DNA of 64,000 nt from UBA6107 sp964459385. Lineage in GTDB: Bacteria > Chloroflexota > Anaerolineae > Anaerolineales > Anaerolineaceae. Numbering within the stretch: position 1 is the stretch's first letter; each line of letters begins with the position of its first letter. Shown one piece after another: positions 32,364 to 39,781 of this stretch. The notes below the pieces were generated by a model, which saw nothing but the letters and a program-made list of their open reading frames with translations, was not told the origin of the DNA and did no database searches. The DNA lies in the NCBI GenBank assembly GCA_964459385.1, contig CAYWLG010000004.1, positions 215,406-279,405 of the forward strand. Direction: 5' to 3'. The position numbers were made by a program, and so were the translations under genes.

Positions 32364-33887
32364 TCACAATACATGTTGCTGGACCATGCCCTTAACCATT
32401 TCAATTTGCGGCCCCCACAATTTGTCGCCCGCCTCATAGGGAACTTGTTCGCGAATTGCTTTGTGTAATCGTTCAGTTCCTTTACCAAGTTTACCATTCG
32501 AATTTGAACGCAAGCGCAAATCTACTGCGCGCGCCGCAACAAACAGTTCAATGCTCAGAATATGCTGCACGTTCAGAACGATCTGCCAGCAGTGTCGGGC
32601 CGCCGTCATTGCGTTTGCGTTATGATCTTCCTGTTCGGCAGAAGTCGGCAACGAATGCACGGTATCAGGGGTGGCAAGCGTTTGATTTTCGAGCACCAGG
32701 GAAGCTGCCGTATACTGGGGCATCATAAGGCCCGAATTTAGCCCCGCCGCCTGCAGTGAATCCACCAACATGGGGGGCAGACCCTGATTTAGTTTTTCGT
32801 CCGTTAAACGAAAAACTCTTCTTTCAGAAATAGCGCCCAATTCGCATAACGCAATAGATAGAAAATCGAGCGCCATGCCCACCGGCTCCCCGTGAAAGTT
32901 GCCGCCCGAAAGAGCCACATCGGGCTCAAACAACAAGGGGTTATCGGTGGCTGCGTTAAGCTCAATTTCGATGACGCGTTTTACGTGACTAAAGGTATCC
33001 CGAACTGATCCATGTATTTGCGGCGCACAACGCAGCGAATAGGCGTCCTGAACGCGATCCGTGCTATCCACCAGCGAACTGCCGCTAATTAACTCTCTGA
33101 TACTTGCAGCGCTGTCTATTTGGCCTGCCTGTCCGCGGGCAGCGTGAAGTCGCTCATCAAAGGCTGCCGAACAGGCAAGTAAAGCCTCGCTCGAAAGCGC
33201 CATTGAACGGTCGGCCAGCTTCATCAGATAATCGCATTCCCACACGGCCAACGCCCCAAGTGCTGCAGAAAAAGTGGCCCCATTGTTAATTGCCAACCCT
33301 TCTTTTGCGCCTAACTGGACTCTTGTGATGCCGGCTTTTGCCATTGCGTCTTTGCCGCGTAAAATGGCCCCGTCATATTTTGCCCAACCAGATTCTTCCA
33401 GCGAGTCTTGTTCGTCACGCGTGAACACAAGTGCCATATGTGAAAGCTGACAAAGATCCCCGGAAGAACCCAAAGAGCCCTGGCTGGGAACGATGGGCGT
33501 AACCCCACGATTGAGCATCTCAATCAACGTCTCAACGATCTCCCTACGCACGCCGGAGAACCCCCTGGCCAGCGTGTTGGCACGCACCAGCATGGCAGCC
33601 CGTGTCACTTCTTCGGGCAACGGTTCACCCGTACCGACCGCGTGGCTGATGATCAGATTTCGGCTTAGTTTTGAAATTTCTTCCGGTTTTATTTTGCGAT
33701 CAGAAAATATGCCAAAACCGGTATTAATGCCATAGACCGGCTTTCCTTCTGATACGATTTTCTCTAAACGCGCATGAGATTCTTCGATCCTGCGCTTTGC
33801 GGTTTCGTCCAGTGCAACCTGTTCGTGATTTCGGGCCACCCGAACCAAAAGCTCAACTGTGAGCGATTCACTGCCTAAGTAGATCAT
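32364..33887 (-). CDS. hutH: Histidine ammonia-lyase-like aromatic amino acid lyase (HutH family), variant MIO motif
   Basis: A lyase of 507 residues from ATG 33887 (GTG 33893 is also open; AGGTG lies just before the ATG). The fold's residues are clear: VYGINTGFG with the catalytic Tyr near residue 52, NLIISHAVGTGEP (Ser-His as in histidine lyases), NNGATFSAALGALA, SLRCAPQIHG, TDNPL and EQEDHNANAMT (Gln-Glu-Asp as in HutH). The MIO-forming tripeptide, normally Ala-Ser-Gly, reads Ser-Ser-Gly in GSLGSSGDLCQLSH (about residues 141-143). Substrate residues favour histidine, producing urocanate. No hutU, hutI or other hut genes are in the window, so the role may differ from histidine catabolism. 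Confidence 0.82.
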   Translation of the reverse strand: MIYLGSESLTVELLVRVARNHEQVALDETAKRRIEESHARLEKIVSEGKPVYGINTGFGIFSDRKIKPEEISKLSRNLIISHAVGTGEPLPEEVTRAAMLVRANTLARGFSGVRREIVETLIEMLNRGVTPIVPSQGSLGSSGDLCQLSHMALVFTRDEQDSLEESGWAKYDGAILRGKDAMAKAGITRVQLGAKEGLAINNGATFSAALGALAVWECDYLMKLADRSMALSSEALLACSAAFDERLHAARGQAGQIDSAASIRELISGSSLVDSTDRVQDAYSLRCAPQIHGSVRDTFSHVKRVIEIELNAATDNPLLFEPDVALSGGNFHGEPVGMALDFLSIALCELGAISERRVFRLTDEKLNQGLPPMLVDSLQAAGLNSGLMMPQYTAASLVLENQTLATPDTVHSLPTSAEQEDHNANAMTAARHCWQIVLNVQHILSIELFVAARAVDLRLRSNSNGKLGKGTERLHKAIREQVPYEAGDKLWGPQIEMVKGMVQQHVL

Positions 33888-33913
33888 TTTCACCTGGTAA
33901 AAGCGGGAATGGG

Positions 33914-34366
33914 TTAATCTCTGCCACTGGCCGATCTGGCCATGTCTCTTTCCATATCTTTTTTGGCGATATCCTGGCGCTTATCGTAAAGTTTCTTTCC
34001 TTTTGCGATAGCAATATCCAATTTTGCCCGGCCATCTTTCAGGTACATCCTGACCGGCACAATGGTCACGCCTTTTTGCCGCACCGAATCGAACAAGGCC
34101 CGAATTTCCTTTTTGTGCAAAAGCAGCCGCCTGGAACGTTTGGGGTCATGATTTGTATAACTGGCGGCCTCATAGGGGGCAATATGAGACCCGACCAACC
34201 AGGCTTCGTGGTTATCCACCTGAATGTAAGCCTCTTGCAGGCTCACCTGCCCGGCACGGATAGACTTGATCTCGCTTCCTTGCAAAGCAATTCCGGCTTC
34301 GAAATGCTCAAGCAGAAAGTATTCGAATTCAGCTTTTCGGTTCTTGGCAACTACTTTTGTTTCCAT
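33914..34366 (-). CDS. smpB: SsrA-binding protein SmpB
   Basis: The 150-residue protein is a standard SmpB: NRKAEFEYFLLEHFEAGIAL, LQGSEIKSIRAGQVSLQEAY, SHIAPYEAASYTNHDPKRSR, LLLHKKEI and a basic C-terminal tail (KGKKLYDKRQDIAKKD). It binds tmRNA and delivers it to stalled ribosomes. tmRNA itself is not found in the window. A 12 bp hairpin lies upstream at 34386-34414. The hutH gene begins 27 bp downstream on the same strand. Confidence 0.95.
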   Translation of the reverse strand: METKVVAKNRKAEFEYFLLEHFEAGIALQGSEIKSIRAGQVSLQEAYIQVDNHEAWLVGSHIAPYEAASYTNHDPKRSRRLLLHKKEIRALFDSVRQKGVTIVPVRMYLKDGRAKLDIAIAKGKKLYDKRQDIAKKDMERDMARSASGRD

Positions 34367-34385
34367 GCGCTTGATTCTAACATAA

Positions 34386-34414
34386 CTCCATCCGCAAGTG
34401 CTTTGTGGATGGAG
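34386..34414. other. Intergenic hairpin between the 457-residue unknown gene and smpB
   Basis: CTCCATCCGCAA (34386-34397) pairs with TTGTGGATGGAG (34403-34414), 12 bp with one G-U pair and a 5-base loop. There is no run of T on either side, so a plain Rho-independent terminator is unlikely. It may be a processing site or a leader structure of smpB, whose start is 20 bp away on the minus strand. Confidence 0.5.
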
Positions 34415-34432
34415 GAGGATTACAACCGAGTT

Positions 34433-35806
34433 CTAAAACTGCTTTTCTTTAATTTTCCTGGCTAATTCGCTCAGTATCCCACCATCAATGTGATCCTTTA
34501 TTGGGTCTTCATGCGCCTTGCACCACTTTTGCAAAGGGGTTTGCCAGTCAACCACAGTCCACGTATCAGCCGGATAATGGGTCTTTCGAGTGCCAACATT
34601 GATCCAATCAATACCCGTAAGGGCCTCTTCCCACTTTGCCCAGGGCACCAGGTCTGGCGTGATAGAAAACGTCGATAACGGCGAAAAGAACACCGGCTTG
34701 CCCACTTTTATTTGGGGCGCCATTCTGGCTAAAAACTCGGCCGAATCATTGGTATTGAAGATCAACCACAAAGGCACCAACCCCGATCGGATCACGGCGC
34801 TGGCATCGTATTGCGTGAACACTTCGATCAGGTAACCGGCAGGGCCTCTCCCTGCCAATTCAAGCTGCTTTTCAACAGCCTTGAAGGTCAAAATGTTGAA
34901 GTCGTTCGGATCCTCAAAAGAAATGCGGGTAAACTTGTACCCCTCACGCTGACAAAACGCCTCAATGCTTTCGCCTAAACCAAGTTCGCTTCCCCATTCC
35001 GATTCGGGGCCATCGATGAGCGGATAACCTTCCAGTTGCCAGTTTGAATACTTCATCCCCTCTTTTTGGCAGTAGGCTCGGATTCGCTCACTGCCGTTCA
35101 AAAACTCTTCCGCTGAGATGTCCCCCCAGCCGCCCACTTGAAAAACGTTTTGGGGGCCAACCTTGTACTGCTTCCACCTGGCCCCGCCGTCCAGGTAGAC
35201 GATCTCGCCGCCGGGGATCAAGTTCTTGCGAATGTACTCCTGATACACTTCAGACATTTGCAGCAGCTTAAAGCGCAAATGATTCACCCGCCGGGTCAGC
35301 CAACCGTCATGGATGGGGTCATAATGCTGAATTGACATGACCCCCGGATTCTTTTCAGTGACGATGCGCGCTGTTTCAGCGGCAAGTTTGAAGTAATGAT
35401 CCACATTGCCGTCCGGTGAGCCATTTTTTAACGTGAGAACATAGGCCTGCGGCAAAAATGGCCCACCCAGAGCCAATGCCAGGTGAGCGGTAGTGCCGCC
35501 CATACCTACTCCCATCGTAATTGCCGGGAAGGGTCCTTTGGCAGCTTCATAATCTTTCACGCGCACCCGAACCAGATCGTCGATGTTTAAATTTCGTACG
35601 ACCTCAGCGTCAAGTGCACTGGCGTTTTGTGCCCGTGGAACCAGGTACTGCGCCACAGATTGTGGAAATACGCCCACAACCTTTAACAAGGCTTGCGTCA
35701 ACCAGTCAAACTCATAGGGATTTGAATATTGCCCCTGCAGCCCGGCAGCAACTGCCCTTGTAATGATCGGCGAGGAACTTTCGCGACTCTCAAGATATTC
35801 AACCAT
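34433..35806 (-). CDS. Uncharacterised 457-residue cytoplasmic protein
   Basis: I do not recognise this family. The start ATG has GGAGG nine to ten bases upstream. The protein has alternating alpha/beta character: a Gly-rich loop FPAITMGVGMGGTTAHLALALG (about residues 95-115) that might bind a phosphate or act as an oxyanion loop, a basic VNHLRFKLLQMS, IPGGEIVYLDGG, then VGGWGDISAEEF and a C-terminal half with DWINVGTRKTHYPADTWTVV. No signal peptide and no membrane helix are present. The C-terminal region, with its LIEVFTQYDASAVIRSGLVP and SPLSTFSITPDLVPW, has no obvious repeats. The gene is followed by smpB after 66 bp and preceded by the SH3 gene. A nucleotide or nucleoside-binding role is only a guess. 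Confidence 0.6.
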   Translation of the reverse strand: MVEYLESRESSSPIITRAVAAGLQGQYSNPYEFDWLTQALLKVVGVFPQSVAQYLVPRAQNASALDAEVVRNLNIDDLVRVRVKDYEAAKGPFPAITMGVGMGGTTAHLALALGGPFLPQAYVLTLKNGSPDGNVDHYFKLAAETARIVTEKNPGVMSIQHYDPIHDGWLTRRVNHLRFKLLQMSEVYQEYIRKNLIPGGEIVYLDGGARWKQYKVGPQNVFQVGGWGDISAEEFLNGSERIRAYCQKEGMKYSNWQLEGYPLIDGPESEWGSELGLGESIEAFCQREGYKFTRISFEDPNDFNILTFKAVEKQLELAGRGPAGYLIEVFTQYDASAVIRSGLVPLWLIFNTNDSAEFLARMAPQIKVGKPVFFSPLSTFSITPDLVPWAKWEEALTGIDWINVGTRKTHYPADTWTVVDWQTPLQKWCKAHEDPIKDHIDGGILSELARKIKEKQF

Positions 35807-35851
35807 GAAGGCCTCCAGGGTAAAATTTGAAATACCCCAATTGGGGCGATT

Positions 35852-36469
35852 TTAACGCGATTGGAAGATGGAGAACAAACCGATCACTGCGCCCAATCCG
35901 GCCAGGATAATTATTACCAGCCCAACCGGGATGTTTCCCGAACTGGCCAGTCCGGACGAGTAAGTGGGAATTGTGATCGGTGCCGCCTGAGTATAGGTCG
36001 GCAAGGGGGTGGATTGTGGGGTGATCACAAATTGTGCTGCCATGGTCGGATCAATTGTTGCAGTCACTTTGGGGGCAGGCGTCGGTGGCGGCTCCACCAC
36101 GGGCAGTTCGCCACCCGTCACGTCCATGTAAAGGGACCAAACCCAGCCTTCGCCACCGGCAGCGCCAGGGTAATTGATCAAGAGCCAGTCACCGGCAATT
36201 GTTTTGCCTTTTACCGAAACAGGCACACCGGGTAAGATCACACCAATTTGGTCATACAGCGTGCTCGGGCCACTTCTCACCTTGATCGTTTCTTCCAGCC
36301 CAACCTTAACGGTCGCCATTGGCCCGGTCGGGGAGCCCGTAATCGTTGGAATGGACCCGGTGGGCTGTTGCGCTTGCACCGTTTTGGGGGTTTCCAACGT
36401 AAATGTTATAGAGACCAATCCCAAACAGAGGAAGAAAAGGACAAGTCCCCTGAAAACTTTCAATTTCAT
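35852..36469 (-). CDS. Secreted SH3-domain protein with C-terminal membrane anchor
   Basis: The 205-residue protein begins with a signal peptide (KVFRGLVLFFLCLGLVSITF), has one bacterial SH3 domain (about residues 52-115: VKVGLEETIKVRSGPSTLYD, PVSVKGKTIAGDWLLINYPG, GEGWVWSLYMD), a Pro/Thr-rich linker and a C-terminal hydrophobic helix (about 178-198) ending in a short basic tail. Bacterial SH3 domains usually bind wall peptides or act as spacers. Together with the divergent, leaderless zinc ribbon gene 47 bp away it shares a promoter region. The architecture (signal, SH3, linker, anchor) resembles the Ig-like protein at 60.1-60.7 kb. Confidence 0.72.
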   Translation of the reverse strand: MKLKVFRGLVLFFLCLGLVSITFTLETPKTVQAQQPTGSIPTITGSPTGPMATVKVGLEETIKVRSGPSTLYDQIGVILPGVPVSVKGKTIAGDWLLINYPGAAGGEGWVWSLYMDVTGGELPVVEPPPTPAPKVTATIDPTMAAQFVITPQSTPLPTYTQAAPITIPTYSSGLASSGNIPVGLVIIILAGLGAVIGLFSIFQSR

Positions 36470-36482
36470 TCATCACTCCAGT

Positions 36483-36510
36483 TTTTCAAATTCGTAAAGC
36501 TGATTATAAT
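36483..36510 (+). promoter_or_regulatory. Promoter of the zinc ribbon gene, predicted leaderless transcript
   Basis: A perfect TATAAT at 36505-36510 with TTTTCA at 36483-36488 (16 bp spacer). The A of the ATG at 36517 is 7 bases past the -10, exactly where transcription would begin, and no ribosome-binding site exists, so translation is predicted to start on a leaderless message. Confidence 0.6.
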
Positions 36511-36516
36511 TCAATT

Positions 36517-37104
36517 ATGGAACAGCGCATTTATCATGGAAATTTCAAAAATATCGACCTGGCGCGTGCTCTGATCTCCCATTTCAATCAGGGAAATTTG
36601 CAGGTACAGCAGGTAGGCTCCGGCGATTTTATCGCCGTCCAGATCGCCACTTCTCCTTACGCCACTTCAGGCGGAAAGACCGCTCTTAGCATCACTTTTC
36701 AGAACGTTGAAGATGGTGTGAATGTGAAGATAGGCCAGCAAGCCTGGTTGGGCGTGGCTGCCAGTTTGGGGGTAAGCACCCTTTTTGCCTTGAGGAACCC
36801 GCTCACGCTGCTTAACCGTTTGGATGACATCGCACAGGATATAGAAAACCTTAATTTGACTGAAGAAGCTTGGCAAACAATTGATGAGACTGCCCGTTCA
36901 ATCGGTTCGGGTTTTGAGCTCTCTGCCCGTCTCAAGAAATATGTGTGTGACTATTGCAATACGCCCAACCCGCCCGGACAATCGCTGTGCATCGCCTGTG
37001 GGGCGCCACTGGGAAACATCCAACCCCACACCTGCCCGAACTGCGGTTATGTGATCACCCACGCCGAGTCTGTTTGCCCCAACTGTAAGAAACCTTTACC
37101 CTAA
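36517..37104 (+). CDS. Zinc ribbon protein with amphipathic N-terminal domain
   Basis: A 195-residue cytoplasmic protein. Residues 1-140 form an alpha/beta domain (YHGNFKNIDLARALISHFNQ, then FIAVQIATSPYATSGGKTAL, GVNVKIGQQAWLGVAASLG) of unknown fold family, with a mildly hydrophobic segment near residues 75-95. The C-terminus has two C4 zinc ribbons: YVCDYCNTPNPP with CIACGAPLG, and TCPNCGYVITHAE with CPNCKKPL. Such ribbons usually mediate protein or nucleic-acid contact. The P1 peptidase gene follows 17 bp later. I cannot assign function. Confidence 0.65.
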   Translation: MEQRIYHGNFKNIDLARALISHFNQGNLQVQQVGSGDFIAVQIATSPYATSGGKTALSITFQNVEDGVNVKIGQQAWLGVAASLGVSTLFALRNPLTLLNRLDDIAQDIENLNLTEEAWQTIDETARSIGSGFELSARLKKYVCDYCNTPNPPGQSLCIACGAPLGNIQPHTCPNCGYVITHAESVCPNCKKPLP

Positions 37105-37121
37105 CTGATTCAGGAGTTGTC

Positions 37122-38126
37122 ATGAAACTGAATGGAACGATCACAGATGTGCCCGGCATCAAGGTGGGGCATGCCCAAGATCTCGACGCCATTACCGGCT
37201 GCACGGTGGTGCTTTGCGAAAAAGGGGCTGTAGCGGGCGTGGACCAGCGCGGCGGTGCCCCCGGCACGCGTGAGACGGATGCCATCCGGCCCAAACATCT
37301 GGTCAGCAAAGCGCACGCCATCATGCTCGCCGGCGGTTCAGCCTACGGGCTGGACGCGGCCACAGGCGCCATGAAATACCTTGAAGAACAGGGCATCGGT
37401 TTCGATGCCGGTGCAGCCAAAGTGCCCATTGTTCCGGCAGCCATTTTATTCGATCTGGGCATTGGCAGCGCCAAAATCCGCCCGGATGCCGCGATGGGAT
37501 ACCAGGCCTGTCTCAACGCAACCTCAGAGGAAGTGAAGCAGGGCTGCGTTGGGGCCGGCACAGGGGCCGTGGCCGGCACTGCACTTGGGGTAAACCAATC
37601 AACCAAATCGGGCATCGGCTCAGCCAGCATTGATCTCGGTGGCGGGCTGATCGTTGGGGCCTTGATCGCGGTCAACCCATTTGGCGATGTGCTCAACCCT
37701 GAAGATGGCTCCATCCTCGCCGGCGCGCGTACCCTGAAAAAAGGGCCTATTAAGATTGGCAAAGAGCCGCTGTTCGCCGACACAATGCAGTTATTACGCT
37801 CTGCCGTAGGAAAGGTGGCGTTAAGTTTCGCCGCCTCAAAGAACACGGTCATCGGGGTCGTTGCCACCAACGCAGCCTTTGATCGTGAACAGACAAACTT
37901 CCTGGCCCAGATGGCTCAGGACGGCCTGGCAACTGCAATTCGCCCCTCTCATACCCTGTTTGACGGGGATACCCTCTTTGCGCTCTCCACCGGCAGCATC
38001 AAAGTGGATGTCAATGTTGTGGGCGCTTACGCCGCTTTGGCTGTAGCGCAAGCGATAAAGAATGCAATATTGAACGCCACATCAATGGCGGATATTCCTT
38101 CTTATCGAGACCTGATTTCTGTATAA
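37122..38126 (+). CDS. P1 family peptidase (DmpA/NylC-type Ntn hydrolase fold)
   Basis: The 334-residue protein matches the P1/S58 family: ITDVPGIKVGHAQD at the start, GCTVVLCEKGAVAGVDQRGG, PGTRETDAIRP, AIMLAGGSAYGLDAATGAM, then GCVGAGTGAVAGT and GLIVGALIAVNPFGDVLNP. Members are autoprocessed aminopeptidases acting on D-amino or beta-amino peptides, or on nylon oligomers (NylC). The nucleophile that arises on self-cleavage is not assigned with certainty here. The protein is cytoplasmic with no signal peptide. It follows the zinc ribbon gene by 17 bp, and degV begins 42 bp after it. Confidence 0.85.
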   Translation: MKLNGTITDVPGIKVGHAQDLDAITGCTVVLCEKGAVAGVDQRGGAPGTRETDAIRPKHLVSKAHAIMLAGGSAYGLDAATGAMKYLEEQGIGFDAGAAKVPIVPAAILFDLGIGSAKIRPDAAMGYQACLNATSEEVKQGCVGAGTGAVAGTALGVNQSTKSGIGSASIDLGGGLIVGALIAVNPFGDVLNPEDGSILAGARTLKKGPIKIGKEPLFADTMQLLRSAVGKVALSFAASKNTVIGVVATNAAFDREQTNFLAQMAQDGLATAIRPSHTLFDGDTLFALSTGSIKVDVNVVGAYAALAVAQAIKNAILNATSMADIPSYRDLISV

Positions 38127-38127
38127 T
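38122..38127 (+). promoter_or_regulatory. -10 element for degV
   Basis: A perfect TATAAT overlaps the last codons of the P1 peptidase gene, 41 bp upstream of the degV ATG. No good -35 is seen 16-18 bp upstream. AAGGAAA follows before the ATG as a ribosome site. Confidence 0.4.
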
Positions 38128-38168
38128 TATGCACGAACGATAATTCGCTCCTGATTGGAAAGGAAAAT

Positions 38169-39020
38169 ATGATCAAACTAATTGCTGATACCACCTCGAA
38201 CATTAGCCCCCAAGAAGCCGAGAGTTTAGGCGTCGCCATGATTCCGCAAATTATCGTTTTTGGCGATAAGAGCTATCGGGATGACAACGAGATCACCACC
38301 GAAGAATTTCTCTCCCGTCTGCGCAATTCTCCTGTCTTGCCCAAGACGGCAGCCCCGCCCCCGGCGCTGTACACGCCGATTTTCGAGCAGATCGCGGCCA
38401 ATAAAGACACCGCTATCGTCATTACCCCATCCGCCAGCGTATCTGGCACTTTCAGAAGCGCCACGGTGGCAGCCCAAGATTTTCCATTGGCCGATATTCG
38501 CATTATCGATTCTCGCACCATCGGCCCGGCACTGGGTACACTGGTAATGAAGGCGCTGGAATGGTCCCAAAAAGGCAAAAACGCCGACGCGGTTGTTTCC
38601 TTGATCAAAAAGGCCTGCCAGTACAATAAGATCTACTTCTATGTGGATACGCTGGAATTCCTGCACAAGGGCGGACGTATTGGCGGTGCCCAGGCTTTGG
38701 TAGGCAGCTTGCTGCAAGTAAAACCGATCTTGGTTTTCCGCGAAGGGCAGGTAAATCCGTTTGAAAACCAGCGCACAAAACGCCGCGCCTTGGCCCGCAT
38801 GGTAGAACTGGTGAAAAGCGAATGTCCGAGTTCAAAAGACGCACACATTGCCATCTTCCAGGCAGATGCCATGCAGGATGCCCTGGCATTAAAAGAGGAA
38901 TTTGCCAGCACGATGGATGTGAACGAGATCCAGATCACCAATCTGCCCCCTGCCATTATCGTGCATGCTGGGCCGGGCGTTGTCGCGGTCTCCTTCTTCA
39001 CCAATTTTCCAAAAGAATAA
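38169..39020 (+). CDS. degV: DegV family fatty-acid-binding protein
   Basis: This 283-residue protein has the DegV layout: MIKLIADTTSNISPQEAE, a short alpha/beta domain, then NSPVLPKTAAPPPALYTPIF with SVSGTFRSATVAAQDF (Ser contacts the lipid head), VDTLEFLHKGGRIGGAQALV and HAGPGVVAVSFF at the end. DegV (FakB-like) proteins bind fatty acids for FakA kinase; no fakA gene is present here. Its terminator (39028-39060) is 7 bp after the stop. Confidence 0.92.
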   Translation: MIKLIADTTSNISPQEAESLGVAMIPQIIVFGDKSYRDDNEITTEEFLSRLRNSPVLPKTAAPPPALYTPIFEQIAANKDTAIVITPSASVSGTFRSATVAAQDFPLADIRIIDSRTIGPALGTLVMKALEWSQKGKNADAVVSLIKKACQYNKIYFYVDTLEFLHKGGRIGGAQALVGSLLQVKPILVFREGQVNPFENQRTKRRALARMVELVKSECPSSKDAHIAIFQADAMQDALALKEEFASTMDVNEIQITNLPPAIIVHAGPGVVAVSFFTNFPKE

Positions 39021-39027
39021 TCACGCT

Positions 39028-39060
39028 AAAAGCATGTCCAAGCGGGCATGCTTTTCTATT
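39028..39060 (+). terminator. Terminator after degV
   Basis: AAAAGCATG (39028-39036) pairs with CATGCTTTT (39047-39055) around a 10-base loop, followed by CTATTT. It separates degV from the pseudouridine synthase gene. Confidence 0.65.
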
Positions 39061-39069
39061 TAAATTTCT

Positions 39070-39729
39070 ATGGAAATCCTATTTCAAGACGAATTTCTTC
39101 TGGCTATCAATAAGCCCTCTGGGTTGAACAGCATCCCAGATGGCTACCAAAAAGACCTGCCCTATGTTCGCTCCCTCCTTGAGCCGGAATTTGGACGCTT
39201 ATGGAATGTCCACCGTCTGGACAAAGAAACGAGCGGTGTTCTTCTCATGGCGCGCTCTGCCAGGGTTCATCGGCAAATAAATGATCAATTCGCTGCGCGA
39301 GAGGTCAAGAAGACATATTTTGCGCTTGTAATTGGGAATTTCCCAACCAAACAAGAATGCGCTCTCCCACTTCGCATCAACGGTGATCGCCGGCACCGCA
39401 CAGTTGTAGACTACACATCGGGTAAAGAAGCCAAAACCAATTTTGAGCTGGCTGAAGTGTTTTTTGATAAAGTTTCGCTGATAAAAGCCTTCCCTTATAC
39501 TGGCTATACGCACAAGATAAGAATTCATGCTTTGTCACTCGGATATCCGCTTCTCGGGGATAAGTTGTATTCTACGCAGGAATCCAGAGAACTCTCGCGC
39601 TCACTAAACATCGAGCGAACGGCCCTTCACAACCAATCCATTACCGTTGCCCATCCGGCCTCAGGAAGCGTGATAACCATAAACGCCCCCCTTCCCACCC
39701 GATTTTCAAGAAATGCTGGTACGAATTAA
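39070..39729 (+). CDS. RluA family pseudouridine synthase
   Basis: The 219-residue protein is of the RluA family: IDKPSGL-like LAINKPSGLNSIP near the start, the catalytic motif NVHRLDKETSGVLLMARS (Asp is the active residue), FALVIGNFP, and YTGYTHKIRIHALSLGYPLLGDKLY. It lacks the N-terminal S4 domain of RluD. It converts a uridine in rRNA or tRNA to pseudouridine; the site cannot be told. It follows the degV terminator and ends at the terminator shared with hppA. Confidence 0.9.
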   Translation: MEILFQDEFLLAINKPSGLNSIPDGYQKDLPYVRSLLEPEFGRLWNVHRLDKETSGVLLMARSARVHRQINDQFAAREVKKTYFALVIGNFPTKQECALPLRINGDRRHRTVVDYTSGKEAKTNFELAEVFFDKVSLIKAFPYTGYTHKIRIHALSLGYPLLGDKLYSTQESRELSRSLNIERTALHNQSITVAHPASGSVITINAPLPTRFSRNAGTN

Positions 39730-39730
39730 A

Positions 39731-39763
39731 ACAAAAGGAGCATCGCTGTGATGCTCCTTTTGT
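39731..39763. terminator. Bidirectional terminator between rluA-type gene and hppA
   Basis: A 13 bp perfect stem (ACAAAAGGAGCAT with ATGCTCCTTTTGT) and a 7-base loop lie between two convergent genes. T-rich arms (CTTTTGTTT on plus; CCTTTTGTTTTAAT on minus) serve both directions. Confidence 0.85.
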
Positions 39764-39781
39764 TTCGTATTTATTTAGTTT

